64,000 nucleotides of DNA, taken from G963676655 sp963678305 (GTDB taxonomy: Bacteria > Verrucomicrobiota > Lentisphaeria > Victivallales > Victivallaceae). A program made the position numbers and the translations under genes. Location: contig CAXXVV010000017.1 of NCBI GenBank assembly GCA_963678305.2, positions 496,001 to 560,000 on the forward strand. The letters run 5' to 3'. The notes under the pieces are model-generated. The model did not search any database, was not told where the DNA came from, and saw only the letters and a program-made list of their open reading frames with translations. Shown piece by piece: positions 42,367 through 51,904 of this stretch (its first letter is position 1; each line of letters opens with the position of its first letter).

Positions 42367-43137
42367 ATGCGGCAACTTGAATTTTTTGAAGCCTTTTTTG
42401 ATGAATATACTACCGGATTCGAGGATCAATCCGAAGAACTGCGACGCGGATTCGCAATCAAAAAAATCCATTCACTCGAAGTCTATAAGTTCGCCAAAAG
42501 AATTTGCGTTTCACTGGAGTTGTCAGAGGCCGACTATCTGGCGGCAATGACTTCGGCCCTGTTTCATGATATCGGGCGTTTTGAACAATTCAAACACTTT
42601 AAAACTTATGTCGACCGGGATTCGGTCAACCATGCCGCCAAAGGCGTCCGGGTACTGCGGGAACTCGGTATTCTAAATGATTTTCCGCCGGAGGCCCGCA
42701 GGGACATCCTCGCGGCTATAGCCTGCCACAGCAAACCTTATTTACCGGAACGTTTATCTCAAAAGGCGACCCTTTACTGTCAAATCGCCCGTGATGCAGA
42801 TAAACTGGACATCTTCCGGGTAGTGATAGAGGTGTATGAAGCCGAAGTAAATGACCCGGTAATCATGCTCAACTTGAAAGAATCGAACGATCTTTCACCT
42901 GAAATAGCGGCAATTGTCGTAAATGGAGGACGCGTTCCTTATATCCAGATGCGAACCACCGCTGATTTCAAGATGCTGCAGTTGGGATGGTTCGATGAAC
43001 TGGTCTATCCCGAATCCTTGAAAATCGCCCTGGAAAATAATTTTGCTAACCGGATTTTGAAAGTTCTGCCGGACACTGCGCCGGTCAGAGAGGTAAAAAA
43101 ACGGATTGAAAGTAAATTCGCAGAGGTGCGGTCATGA
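42367..43137 (+). CDS. HD-domain phosphohydrolase
   Basis: 256 residues. The HD signature FHDIGRFEQFK is near residue 66 with upstream His (IKKIHSLEVYKFAKRI, about 34) and downstream His/Asp (NHAAKGV, ACHSKP, ARDADKLDIFR). This matches the metal-dependent phosphohydrolase superfamily acting on nucleotides or phosphodiesters; the substrate is unknown. The gene overlaps the next by 4 bases (ATGA). The 250-bp region before it (42118-42366) shows nothing recognisable. Confidence 0.85.
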   Translation: MRQLEFFEAFFDEYTTGFEDQSEELRRGFAIKKIHSLEVYKFAKRICVSLELSEADYLAAMTSALFHDIGRFEQFKHFKTYVDRDSVNHAAKGVRVLRELGILNDFPPEARRDILAAIACHSKPYLPERLSQKATLYCQIARDADKLDIFRVVIEVYEAEVNDPVIMLNLKESNDLSPEIAAIVVNGGRVPYIQMRTTADFKMLQLGWFDELVYPESLKIALENNFANRILKVLPDTAPVREVKKRIESKFAEVRS

Positions 43138-44534
43138 AAATTAATTTTTTTAAAATTTTGAAAATATGCAGAATTATTCTTGCTGCGGGAATGCTGATTC
43201 TACTGACTCTCTGTTTTACCATGAATTTCACGCCTGACAATGCCGGCAGGTCCGGATTGATTACCGCGACTCAATTTATGCCGGACTTGCTGAAACTGGT
43301 CGCGTCCGGTCTGGTCACGGCTCCGCTAATCGGACTGGTTGCGATAATAACACTTACTCTGCTTTTCGGACGGGTATATTGTTCAGTTATCTGTCCATTG
43401 GGAATTCTGCAGGATTTGATCGGGGTTTTCAAACGCAAATACCAGCCCCTGCCCCGTCTGGTCAAACTACGCTTCGGAATTGTTATCGCCTGTTTCGGAG
43501 GACTCGCCGCCGGAATAATCTACCCGCTGATGCTGCTCGATCCTTTTTCATTTTTCGGGCGGATCATTAATTCCGCCCAGGGGAAAGCGTCATGGCCGGT
43601 CCTGCTGTGGGTTGCCAGCACGGTGGTTTTACTGGTGATCGCTGTTCGCAAATACGGCCGGATATACTGCAACAGCCTGTGTCCGGCCGGGGCGATTCTG
43701 AGTCTGCTCAGTCGCTATGCCTTGTTCAAGGTCCGCATCAAAGATTCATGCCGTAATTGCGGACGCTGTGAGAAGGTCTGTAAAGCGGGCTGCATCGATT
43801 TCAAAAAACATGAGGTGGACTCATCCCGCTGTGTCATGTGCCTGAATTGTCTGTCTGATTGTCCGTTTGACGCCATGAGCTTCGGCCATGCAAAACCGGC
43901 GCCTGCGAAAGAACCGGTCAATGAAGTTGACGAATCAAAACGGGAGTTCATGGCGATTGCCGCCATATCCGCATTGGCTATCCCGGCTGCCGCGCTGCCG
44001 ATTAAACCGGCTCAGTCGGAAAGCCACAAACTCCCGGTTATGCCGCCGGGCGCGTTGAATCTGAATCGCTTCAACCGCAAATGCACAGCCTGTCATCTCT
44101 GCGTCAGTGCGTGTCCGAATCACATAATCAGGCCGACCCTGACCGCTTACGGCTGGAGCGGTTTTCTGCAACCCCGCTTGAATTTTACCCCAAACCCCTG
44201 CGCACAGTACTGTAATGTCTGTTCTCAGGTCTGCCCGACCGGAGCATTGACTCCGCTGACTCCGGACCAGAAAAGCCGGATGCAGTTCGGGCTGGCAGAA
44301 TATATTAAACAAGACTGTATCGTCGTGACCGGCAAATCCCGATGCGGAAAGTGTGCGGATGCATGCCCGGTTGGAGCAATCAGCATGATTGAATGGCAAG
44401 ATGGCTTGACTATCCCGAAAGTTGACCCTAAATTATGTATAGGCTGCGGCGGCTGCGAAAACATCTGTCCGGCCCGACCGCGCAAAGCAATCATTGTCAA
44501 CGGCGTGGCGGAACAAAAAATATTGGATTTATAA
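43134..44534 (+). CDS. NapH-NapG-like fused polyferredoxin membrane protein
   Basis: 466 residues. Residues 1-195 hold four membrane helices with the NapH/NosR CP motifs (YCSVICPLGILQD near 82 and YCNSLCPAGAILS near 183). Two [4Fe-4S] motifs follow at about 205-250 (CRNCGRCEKVC; CVMCLNCLSDCP). Near residue 265 SKREFMAIAAISALAI looks like an internal Tat-type signal, after which come four more cluster motifs (CTACHLCVSACP; CNVCSQVCP; CGKCADACP; CIGCGGCENICP), the NapG arrangement. So NapH and NapG appear joined in one chain. Likely moves electrons from quinol or an internal donor to a periplasmic acceptor; no reductase is adjacent. Confidence 0.85.
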   Translation: MKINFFKILKICRIILAAGMLILLTLCFTMNFTPDNAGRSGLITATQFMPDLLKLVASGLVTAPLIGLVAIITLTLLFGRVYCSVICPLGILQDLIGVFKRKYQPLPRLVKLRFGIVIACFGGLAAGIIYPLMLLDPFSFFGRIINSAQGKASWPVLLWVASTVVLLVIAVRKYGRIYCNSLCPAGAILSLLSRYALFKVRIKDSCRNCGRCEKVCKAGCIDFKKHEVDSSRCVMCLNCLSDCPFDAMSFGHAKPAPAKEPVNEVDESKREFMAIAAISALAIPAAALPIKPAQSESHKLPVMPPGALNLNRFNRKCTACHLCVSACPNHIIRPTLTAYGWSGFLQPRLNFTPNPCAQYCNVCSQVCPTGALTPLTPDQKSRMQFGLAEYIKQDCIVVTGKSRCGKCADACPVGAISMIEWQDGLTIPKVDPKLCIGCGGCENICPARPRKAIIVNGVAEQKILDL

Positions 44535-44536
44535 CA

Positions 44537-46150
44537 ATGAAAAAAACTATCTTTATTATGGCCTCACTCCTGGCCGCCGGCGCAGTATTTGCCGATAAAA
44601 CGGCTGAAGAACTGCGTGAAAAAGCGTCAATACTCTTGCAAAAGGACGAATTCAAAGAATCCGAAAAGACCCTGCTGAAAGCACTTAATATCGAATTAAA
44701 AAAATACGGGACCAAGAGCTCACAGGCCGCAAGGAGTCAGTTGGTCCAGGCACAAATCATGTTTTATCAGGGAAAATACGACTTCGCGCTAAATCTCGCG
44801 AAAAGTTCCCTGAACATCCTCGGCGACATCCATGGTTCAAATTCACTTGAGGCAGCCAACGCCGGATATATCCTGGCCGAATTATTCCTCAGAACCGGTC
44901 AGGTAATCGAGGCCGAAGCCACAATAAGGAAAACCCTGTCTATCCAGCTTGATAAAGCGCCGCAATCCCCGGCGACAGCTTCCGGCCGGATTCTGCTGGC
45001 CGAAATACTTTCACTGAAAGACCAATACAAAGCGGCACTGGCCGAACTTGATAAAGCCGCAAAAGTCCTGAAACCGGATGCTCCTGAAATGGTCCAGTGC
45101 CAGGTAGTCTATTCAGAAGTATACCGGAAGCAGTATAAAACCATCGATGCGTTCAAAGCGGGCCGCAGTGCGGTAGATATGGCAATCAAACTATGGGGTG
45201 AGAAATCATTGCAAAGCGCTCTGGCGGCAAGATGTCTGGTTGAATTGTTCACCGCCGAAAAGAAATTTGCCGAAGCGCGCAAGCTGCTACCGGCAATCGC
45301 TACCACAGTTGTCAAAAAAGTCGGGACAAAACATGTTTATACGGTTGAAATGATGATCCTCCGCGGGCTGGTATTTATGCGTGAAGGCGAGGTGGAAAAA
45401 AGCAAAGTTCTGTTAAACCGGGCTACCGCGGACATCCAGCACATTCTACCCGGAAAAAATCTGATCACCGCTTTCGCTATGTTCTATTCAGCTCAGTTGA
45501 ACTCCGCCATGAAAAAATATCCATCCGCGGAAATTATGTTCAAATACGCGCATAATACTTTCCTCAAACAGTTGGGGAACGACAATCTGATGCTGGCGTC
45601 ATGCCTTAACGAACTTGCCTTACTGGCCGGCAGGAATAATAAATACAAAAGCGCGGTTCCGTTTGAGGAAAAAGCGTTGCGGATATATACGCAAATTTTC
45701 GGTGAAGACACACCGCGTCTGGCCCCGCCGTTATGTAATATGGCCTATATGTACACCCGGGCCGGTCAACCGGAAAAAGCAGTTGCCGCCTATTTGAAAG
45801 CGATGCGGCTTTACGAGAGGACTTCGAATAAAGCCTACGAAGTCGAAATTGCCCGGACCAGTGCCAACCTGGCCGCGCTTTACGGTCGCATGAAACAGCA
45901 GGCCAAAGCCAAAGCATATTGTGAAAAGGCATTGGCTCTATGCGATAAACACAAGAACCTGAAAAATCCCAAAATCGCCACAATCTACTTCTTGTGTTCT
46001 TTCTATTATTATACGTCAAAAGATTATAAACGAGCTTATGAGCTGGTAACCCAGGCAAAAAATACTTTGAGCAGAATTTACGGGGCCAATTATCCCGCAG
46101 TCAAAAATTATGATCAAGTCCTGCTGCAGATCAAGCAAAAGATGAAATAA
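44537..46150 (+). CDS. Secreted tetratricopeptide-repeat protein
   Basis: 537 residues from ATG 44537 with a signal peptide (residues 1-18, cleavage AVFA-D). The mature chain is almost entirely TPR/kinesin-light-chain-like helices (LLKALNIELKKYG; EATIRKTLSIQLDKAP; AVPFEEKALRIYTQIFGED; AVAAYLKAMRLYERTS). It would be a periplasmic scaffold. Its start lies 2 bases after the NapH-NapG stop, so the two are co-transcribed; whether it assembles that complex is unknown. Confidence 0.85.
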   Translation: MKKTIFIMASLLAAGAVFADKTAEELREKASILLQKDEFKESEKTLLKALNIELKKYGTKSSQAARSQLVQAQIMFYQGKYDFALNLAKSSLNILGDIHGSNSLEAANAGYILAELFLRTGQVIEAEATIRKTLSIQLDKAPQSPATASGRILLAEILSLKDQYKAALAELDKAAKVLKPDAPEMVQCQVVYSEVYRKQYKTIDAFKAGRSAVDMAIKLWGEKSLQSALAARCLVELFTAEKKFAEARKLLPAIATTVVKKVGTKHVYTVEMMILRGLVFMREGEVEKSKVLLNRATADIQHILPGKNLITAFAMFYSAQLNSAMKKYPSAEIMFKYAHNTFLKQLGNDNLMLASCLNELALLAGRNNKYKSAVPFEEKALRIYTQIFGEDTPRLAPPLCNMAYMYTRAGQPEKAVAAYLKAMRLYERTSNKAYEVEIARTSANLAALYGRMKQQAKAKAYCEKALALCDKHKNLKNPKIATIYFLCSFYYYTSKDYKRAYELVTQAKNTLSRIYGANYPAVKNYDQVLLQIKQKMK

Positions 46151-46183
46151 TCCTAAAAAAGCAGTTGAAGTTATTTTGTTATT

Positions 46184-46360
46184 GTATCTTGTTTATTGCT
46201 AATTTTTTTGCAAGATACCCAAGATAACTAATATTTTGTCTTTATCCCTGACACCCCTTCGGGTCGGCCCTTGCACCGCGTCAGCGTTCCTTCTTTGAGC
46301 TCGCAGTGAAAACCACAGCTTCGCTCAAGATAGAAACACTGCCACGGCACAATGATCCGA
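46184..46360. other. Intergenic hairpin region between convergent genes
   Basis: A perfect inverted repeat GTATCTTG (46184-46191) / CAAGATAC (46211-46218) is followed by a GC-richer stretch with CCCTTCGGG and TTTGAGC...GCTCAAG hairpins (46250-46350). No gene. It weakly resembles part of the structured repeats at 15824 and 20783. Confidence 0.35.
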
Positions 46361-46383
46361 CTGCTTTTTCAGGATAATCGTTT

Positions 46384-48747
46384 TCAATCCTTCGCTTTTT
46401 CGTAGCGAATTGTCACTGTTGCCTGTTTAACCGGATTAATAAATCTGATCCCGAGCCGCCAGGGTTTGGCGCCGCCGGTATCTTCGTCAATCTTTTCCGG
46501 CGTGATTTTCACGATTCCGCCGGTTGCGGTTATAACGGCCCTGACTCTGGTCTTTTTGTTATATAAGATCACCTCACGGGGCGATACTATTTTAAACTTG
46601 CCATAAGTAACCATCGCGGTCTCAAAAGTTTCCGGTTTGCTGAACTCGACAATATCCTTGACCGTAACCGTATTATTTTTCCGGTCAAAACAAAAATCCC
46701 GTTCCAGCTTTACCAGCGCCGACTGCTTATACGCCTTCTTCAAGTCAATAGCAACACTGTCCTTGGCGTCTGAAAATTCCTTACGGATAATCCGGCCGGA
46801 ATAAGCAGCGCCCGGACTTTGCATTACCCCGCCGACCACCGGTACGGGATGCCCCCATGAATTCAACAGTTTGCTGTCATAACGCCGGGAACTGAAAGTA
46901 CGGCTGGTGTAGATCTCCCGTCCCGGATCACAGTTCGGCATAAAGCCGTCGATCAGGACCACGTAGCTGCCGACGTCGTTATGATTATGGTGCTCACTAT
47001 TATGACCGGCTTTGATTGAGGCTAAAAATCGTCCGTCAATCGCTTTCTGGCGACAAACCAGAATTCCAGCTGAACCAAATAATGAACGCAAATTATTTCT
47101 GGAGCTTCCAACCGGAACCCGCTGATCCAAAACGTTATTAAGCAACATCTGCTCCAGGTTCCCTTTTAGTTTATCAGGCGTATCACTGCGCAGCGGAATT
47201 CCAAAATTTCTGGCCAGAGCGATTGCCGAATAGCCAACGACTTTAGCCGAAAGCGGACAATCCGCATAGGCTGGATAAATATTATTGACCAGTTCAAAAT
47301 TCTCAGGGAAATAAGCGGCTTTCTTAGCTTTTGGCGAATCAAAGACATTGATTCTTCCAGCCGTATAACGCTTTAAAACCTCGCCCATGAACAGGAAGTT
47401 GCCGTAACCGTACACCCAATAGCCGATACCTTCGGAACAATAACCGTCTTCAGAAAACCCTTTGAAAAAATTCTTGGTGCTCTCGAGCGCACAGGCAATC
47501 ACTTCAGCTCTAACTTCTTTAGAATCATCGATTATAACCGAGGCATACACCACTCCGGCATTGCAAACCGCGGTCCAGTTGTTTGTTCCGATCAGCCACC
47601 AGAACCCTTCTCCGGCATTGCCGGCCCGGCAATGCTTCAGATAAGGATTGATGATGCGGCGTTCTATATCAGATTTCAGGCGCGCCTTCAATGCCGGGTC
47701 CAATTTGGGTTTGAGCAAACTGTACGCGGCGGACAACTGATTGGCCGCAGCCACTGCCATCAGATCAACAGAAATATACTTGCCCTTGAAATTGGCCAGA
47801 TTGCGATCATGCGGCGGCCCGACCCAGGTTTTCATATCCAGGAATGACTGGATGTATTGCTCGATCTTCCTGATAAAACGTCCTTTATTCTCAAGGCACT
47901 CAGCCAGAACAAGGTTATGAAAAGCCCGGGACCGGATGCCGCGAATTCGTCCGCAGATTTTCCGGCTGCCGGTCCGCGTAAAGTCTAGATACATGTCGTC
48001 AGTCATGACGGGGACCGGTTCTTTGTTGACTTTTTCGGCTTTAGCAATAATATTCCGGGCAGTTTTCAATTTAGCAAGTTTTCCCCAGAATTCACGATCT
48101 GTAACCGGTGGTCCCGGCGAATAATTAGCATCCGGAAGCAGTTTTTCAATTTCGGCAATTTTTTGTTTTGAAGGAAAAACAAAACTGGAACGAGATTTTT
48201 TCCGACCCGTCTTTTTACCATATTTACCGTACTCATCCCGGCTGGATCCACTGACCGATACGTCATCGAATAAAACCTTGCCAACCGCGGCATTAAAACT
48301 GTGTACCCAGATTTTCATAGCAACGGCATTTACCGGAGCTTGAGCGACAAAAGTATATTTTTGCCAGTTTACCGCATCAAACGGCACAGACTCAGCAATT
48401 TCACCATGCTCTCTTATCTCTTTGCCGTCCCTGGCGAAAAAACGGACATAAAGACCGGCAATCCCCTTGCTTTCTCCCGCTTGCAAAGACCTGGCACGAA
48501 AAGCAATTTTATAATAAGCTCCGCCTTTGATTTTCAGAGATGAACTCCAAACACTGGAACCTTTCTTTGGATCATTGTCGTTGATCAACAGGACCTTGTT
48601 GCCGTCATTATCGCTTATTTTGCTCATCCGGCAAAGTTTCCAGCCCTTGCCGCCCGAATCAAATCCACAGTTATCAAGCGACAACTTTGCGGCTGCTAGA
48701 TTAAAGGAAAAGAAGGCCGAAGCCATGTAAATCAACATTTTCTTCAT
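46384..48747 (-). CDS. Secreted heparinase II/III-like polysaccharide lyase
   Basis: 787 residues with a signal peptide (about 1-20, cleavage AAA-K). Residues about 22-190 are a CBM4/9-like beta sandwich (GAYYKIAFRARSL; KVLFDDVSV). Residues about 205-530 form an alpha/alpha toroid like alginate/heparin lyases (NRNLANFKG-type region; GTNNWTAVCNAG). The C-terminal heparinase II/III beta sheet includes HNSEHHNHNDVGSYVV near 575, the conserved His/Asn block. It likely cleaves uronate-containing glycans outside the cytoplasm. AAAGGGTG precedes ATG. Confidence 0.85.
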   Translation of the reverse strand: MKKMLIYMASAFFSFNLAAAKLSLDNCGFDSGGKGWKLCRMSKISDNDGNKVLLINDNDPKKGSSVWSSSLKIKGGAYYKIAFRARSLQAGESKGIAGLYVRFFARDGKEIREHGEIAESVPFDAVNWQKYTFVAQAPVNAVAMKIWVHSFNAAVGKVLFDDVSVSGSSRDEYGKYGKKTGRKKSRSSFVFPSKQKIAEIEKLLPDANYSPGPPVTDREFWGKLAKLKTARNIIAKAEKVNKEPVPVMTDDMYLDFTRTGSRKICGRIRGIRSRAFHNLVLAECLENKGRFIRKIEQYIQSFLDMKTWVGPPHDRNLANFKGKYISVDLMAVAAANQLSAAYSLLKPKLDPALKARLKSDIERRIINPYLKHCRAGNAGEGFWWLIGTNNWTAVCNAGVVYASVIIDDSKEVRAEVIACALESTKNFFKGFSEDGYCSEGIGYWVYGYGNFLFMGEVLKRYTAGRINVFDSPKAKKAAYFPENFELVNNIYPAYADCPLSAKVVGYSAIALARNFGIPLRSDTPDKLKGNLEQMLLNNVLDQRVPVGSSRNNLRSLFGSAGILVCRQKAIDGRFLASIKAGHNSEHHNHNDVGSYVVLIDGFMPNCDPGREIYTSRTFSSRRYDSKLLNSWGHPVPVVGGVMQSPGAAYSGRIIRKEFSDAKDSVAIDLKKAYKQSALVKLERDFCFDRKNNTVTVKDIVEFSKPETFETAMVTYGKFKIVSPREVILYNKKTRVRAVITATGGIVKITPEKIDEDTGGAKPWRLGIRFINPVKQATVTIRYEKAKD

Positions 48748-48866
48748 AGATCACCCTTTCGTTGGTCATGCTCAGGATTAATCTAAATCAAACTGGTGAT
48801 AAATCAAATCACCACGCGGATATATCAGGATAATGATTTACAGAAGAAATTAACCTGATCTTTGAA

Positions 48867-50228
48867 TCAGCGTTGAACGACCATCTTGATTTTTTTGGGA
48901 ATATCGACGTTGTCACAGTCTTTTGCGAAGGCATCTGAACCGGCACCGACAGCCGCAACCGGAACCGGTTGTCCCGAGTGACCATAAGTAGTGTATTTGA
49001 CGCCAGCTTTTGACGCCAGTTTCTTTTGCAGATAAACCAACGGCGGGTTGCACGATCCATAGAGTTTTTTCTGTTCAGGCGAACGCAAAGCCAGCGGCAC
49101 CCAGCCGATTTCCCAGGCGCGGCGCAATTCAGCGGTTTCAGCCGGGGTCAGCTTGTCAAAACCGTAGCTTTCCAGCAACAATTTCGCAACTGCCTTGAAA
49201 GGTCTTTTTTTAGCATACATTTCACGCAGTTTAAACGTCAGATAATAATAGCTTTGTTTTTGTTTGAGCAGAATTTCCGCCGTCCCCGGTCCAGTCAACT
49301 CAAGACCACCGGTCTCGTGGTCGGCGGTCACAATGATCAGCGTATCATCAGGGTGTTTCTGATAAAATTCGCAAGCAACCTTGACCGCTTTATCAAAAGC
49401 GATGGTTTCAGTTGCTGAGGCGCCGGCGTCATTCTTGTGGCATGCCCAGTCGATCCGTCCGCCTTCACACATAATGAAGAAACCTTTGGGATTATCTAGC
49501 TGTTTAATCGCCAGTTCAACCGTTCCTGCCAAGGTCAAAGGTGTTTTCTCATGCTGATCAGCTACAAACTGGAATTCACGAAAAACGTAACACTTCTTGT
49601 CGGACTGCAATTTAATTGGAGCTTTCGGATTCTCAATAATCTGATAACCGTTATCAGTAAATTTTTTCAGGACGTCTTCTTTTTTCAGTTTTTTTAACGC
49701 CAATCCGTCGCCGCCGAAAAAATCAATATTGCTCTCGGCCATTTGCAGAGCCAGAGCATCATACATATTCCGGCTTTTCACGTGACCGTAAAAAGAAGCC
49801 GGGGTCGCATGATTAAGATAAACCGAGCTGATGATTCCTATTTTCATTCCGCGTTTTTTCAAGAAAGGGACAATTGAATCAACTTTTTCCGGGGTAATCT
49901 TATCAACCATTTTACCGGTTTTCTCATCTTTCACCTGAGTCTTAACCGGAACCATGCCGAGCCAGCCGTTATTAGTCTTGTTGCCGGAAGCAAGAGCAGT
50001 CCCTGCCGCCGCCGAATCGGTAACCGGCTTATTTAAACTGAAAGTCGTAGCCATTGACTTAACCGGAAAGGATTGAAACTGCAATTTTTTGCCGTTTACC
50101 CTTTCCGCAAGTTTAATTTGATTGCTCCCCATCCCGTCACCAATGAACAAAAAGACATATTTAGGACCGGCCCACAAGATATCGGCAAACAATACCGCCA
50201 ACGCAAAAACAATGATTTTAGAAAACAT
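48867..50228 (-). CDS. Secreted alkaline phosphatase
   Basis: 453 residues from ATG 50228, preceded by AGGTGG; an upstream in-frame start at 50279 is less likely. Signal peptide residues 1-20. Motifs: FLFIGDGMG (metal Asp), VTDSAAAGTALASG with the nucleophile Ser near 76, HATPASFYGHV, CEGGRIDWACHKND and TADHETGG (metal ligands). It releases phosphate from organic esters in the periplasm or outside. A monocistronic unit; no Pho box was identified. Confidence 0.93.
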   Translation of the reverse strand: MFSKIIVFALAVLFADILWAGPKYVFLFIGDGMGSNQIKLAERVNGKKLQFQSFPVKSMATTFSLNKPVTDSAAAGTALASGNKTNNGWLGMVPVKTQVKDEKTGKMVDKITPEKVDSIVPFLKKRGMKIGIISSVYLNHATPASFYGHVKSRNMYDALALQMAESNIDFFGGDGLALKKLKKEDVLKKFTDNGYQIIENPKAPIKLQSDKKCYVFREFQFVADQHEKTPLTLAGTVELAIKQLDNPKGFFIMCEGGRIDWACHKNDAGASATETIAFDKAVKVACEFYQKHPDDTLIIVTADHETGGLELTGPGTAEILLKQKQSYYYLTFKLREMYAKKRPFKAVAKLLLESYGFDKLTPAETAELRRAWEIGWVPLALRSPEQKKLYGSCNPPLVYLQKKLASKAGVKYTTYGHSGQPVPVAAVGAGSDAFAKDCDNVDIPKKIKMVVQR

Positions 50229-50527
50229 AAATCCACCTGTTAAGTTAAATATCAGCTTATAAAATAAACTTGATACCACATAATAGCAAACCTAAACAAG
50301 AGGCATTTACCCTTTTTTAACAAAAACCAAATGTCTGACGCAACAAATGGAACGCTTGGACTTATTGGGAATTCATGAAAGATTTTTTAATATCACAACA
50401 ATCATAGCACTTGATCACAAAAAAACATAAAGTAATAACTATAACAAACTTAACTATAAACAAAAAAGCACATGCTGATTATTTACGATTATTTATAATT
50501 GTATTGTACAGCTATCCATCGTTAGTA

Positions 50528-50968
50528 TCAAATGACTTTCACTTTCATAAAAACTTTTGTCATAGAGTCGTTTCCGGCTAAAGGAGCATGAGCATCTTCC
50601 GGAAAAAATATGACAAAATATCCACGGGGAACATCAACCCAGGTCACCGGTTCTATTTCCACAAACCGGTAATCGTTGCTTTGGTCATACTCAGTTCCCG
50701 GATCAGTTTCAGATGAAGCAGCCCAACCGATAAAATCAGCTCCGTTCATGATATATTGTATATCAATATACTGTTTGTGAACCTCCAGTTTTGCGGCCCC
50801 CCGACCTCTTCCGGTCACTTCGGCAACACTGGCAAAAAGAGATTTGCCGTCAATCGGAAAGCTGCCGCGGTCATCGTCTTTCAGTTCATTCAGAAATTCA
50901 AAAGCCCTGGCAAATAACGGATGCAATCCGACATATTTCCGATAATTTGCGATATGGTCGATAATCAT
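50528..50968 (-). CDS. YhcH/YjgK/YiaL family protein (DUF386)
   Basis: 146 residues. The family cupin-like fold is visible: VHKQYIDIQYIMNG near 63 (metal His) and FVIFFPEDAHAPL near 118 with His. Members such as YhcH/NanQ help interconvert sialic-acid anomers, and are commonly encoded with nan genes. Last gene of the leftward operon containing two DapA/NanA-type aldolases and an SSS symporter, which supports a sialic-acid or related keto-acid sugar role. CAGGAAA precedes ATG. Confidence 0.9.
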   Translation of the reverse strand: MIIDHIANYRKYVGLHPLFARAFEFLNELKDDDRGSFPIDGKSLFASVAEVTGRGRGAAKLEVHKQYIDIQYIMNGADFIGWAASSETDPGTEYDQSNDYRFVEIEPVTWVDVPRGYFVIFFPEDAHAPLAGNDSMTKVFMKVKVI

Positions 50969-51002
50969 AAATTTGTTTCCTGTTCAAAGTCTATTTTCGC
51001 GT

Positions 51003-51452
51003 TTATATGTTTTGTTTGGCTGAGGCCCCTGCACATGCCGGATAAATACATATATGACACTGCGGAAGTTCACGGTCGATTATATTGTAGTCACAGGTAA
51101 ATCCGGCCTTTTTCAACAAAGGCTTGATCCAGCCGGGACAGTGGTCACAATACTTTTCACACGGTGCCGCGTCATTGTCCAGCACTTTTGAAAGACTGGG
51201 GCATTTTTTCATTGTGATCTCGAGGCGGTCGTCGAACAACTGCAATTCCATATCACAGTTTTCTTCGATTCTGATATGCTCCCAATATTCATACATGCCT
51301 TGCAAGCCCCTGATTTTAAAAAGTTCCAGACAATGCAGTTCCTGGTGACGGCTGATCTCAAGCCAGTATTTTTCAAGTTCATTCCCCGGCTGCTTATCCA
51401 GAAACTTGAATACTTCGTTATAAAACCTGACAAAATGGTCGCTGGGAATCAT
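51003..51452 (-). CDS. Cys-rich protein, distant ATC-hydrolase-like paralogue B
   Basis: 149 residues from ATG 51452 (GGAGG upstream; 4-base overlap with the preceding gene). Ten Cys, mostly in the second half: KKCPSLSK, PCEKYCDHCPGW, FTCDYN, QCHICIYPACAG. The layout (Lys-Cys-Pro, then a mid Cys block, then a C-terminal Gln-Cys-x2-Cys) recalls L-2-amino-thiazoline-4-carboxylate hydrolase/V4R-like proteins, but only loosely. It shares its pattern with the gene immediately upstream. Function unknown; it sits in the sialic-acid-like operon. Confidence 0.6.
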   Translation of the reverse strand: MIPSDHFVRFYNEVFKFLDKQPGNELEKYWLEISRHQELHCLELFKIRGLQGMYEYWEHIRIEENCDMELQLFDDRLEITMKKCPSLSKVLDNDAAPCEKYCDHCPGWIKPLLKKAGFTCDYNIIDRELPQCHICIYPACAGASAKQNI

Positions 51453-51904
51453 GACTGTTTCCTCCGGATAAAAGACTGGCGACAACACCCATGCCCCAAT
51501 ACAACCGTTTCGCACTGCCACGGCGTACCGTCACATAACGCGTTGTTGACGTCAATCGTCTGGCGACAGAAATACGGCGACAAGTGCAAGCCAAGCTTGC
51601 AGACATGGGCCACCGCGGGACATTTCTTCACCTGCAAAACAAAACCTTCAGCATTATCCTGCAATTCAAATTCGCCCCCTTCCCGACTGAAAAAATATGC
51701 CAGATGCGCTTTCAATTCAGCGGGGTCATCCTGCATCAAGCCATCGTGAATGGATTTGTAGACGTCTTTTCCGACCCGGTTAAAGATCTCCGCCAATGCT
51801 CCCTCGCCAAAATTTTCAACTATATAATCAATTGTGGTATTCACCGCACCATGGAAATCCATGTGCAGTTCTCCGGTTTCCTGATAACGCATTTTATTCT
51901 CCAT
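51449..51904 (-). CDS. Cys-rich protein, distant ATC-hydrolase-like paralogue A
   Basis: 151 residues. It begins with a region IDYIVENFGEGALAEIF like the bacterial V4R/ATC-hydrolase N-terminus. Then VLQVKKCPAVAHVC, SPYFCRQTIDVNNALC and GHGCCRQSF give the same Cys spacing scheme as paralogue B. It starts at ATG 51904, overlapping the stop of the aldolase gene by one base, and overlaps paralogue B by 4 bases, so stoichiometric co-expression is expected. Function unknown; possibly a heteromer with paralogue B. Confidence 0.6.
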   Translation of the reverse strand: MENKMRYQETGELHMDFHGAVNTTIDYIVENFGEGALAEIFNRVGKDVYKSIHDGLMQDDPAELKAHLAYFFSREGGEFELQDNAEGFVLQVKKCPAVAHVCKLGLHLSPYFCRQTIDVNNALCDGTPWQCETVVLGHGCCRQSFIRRKQS

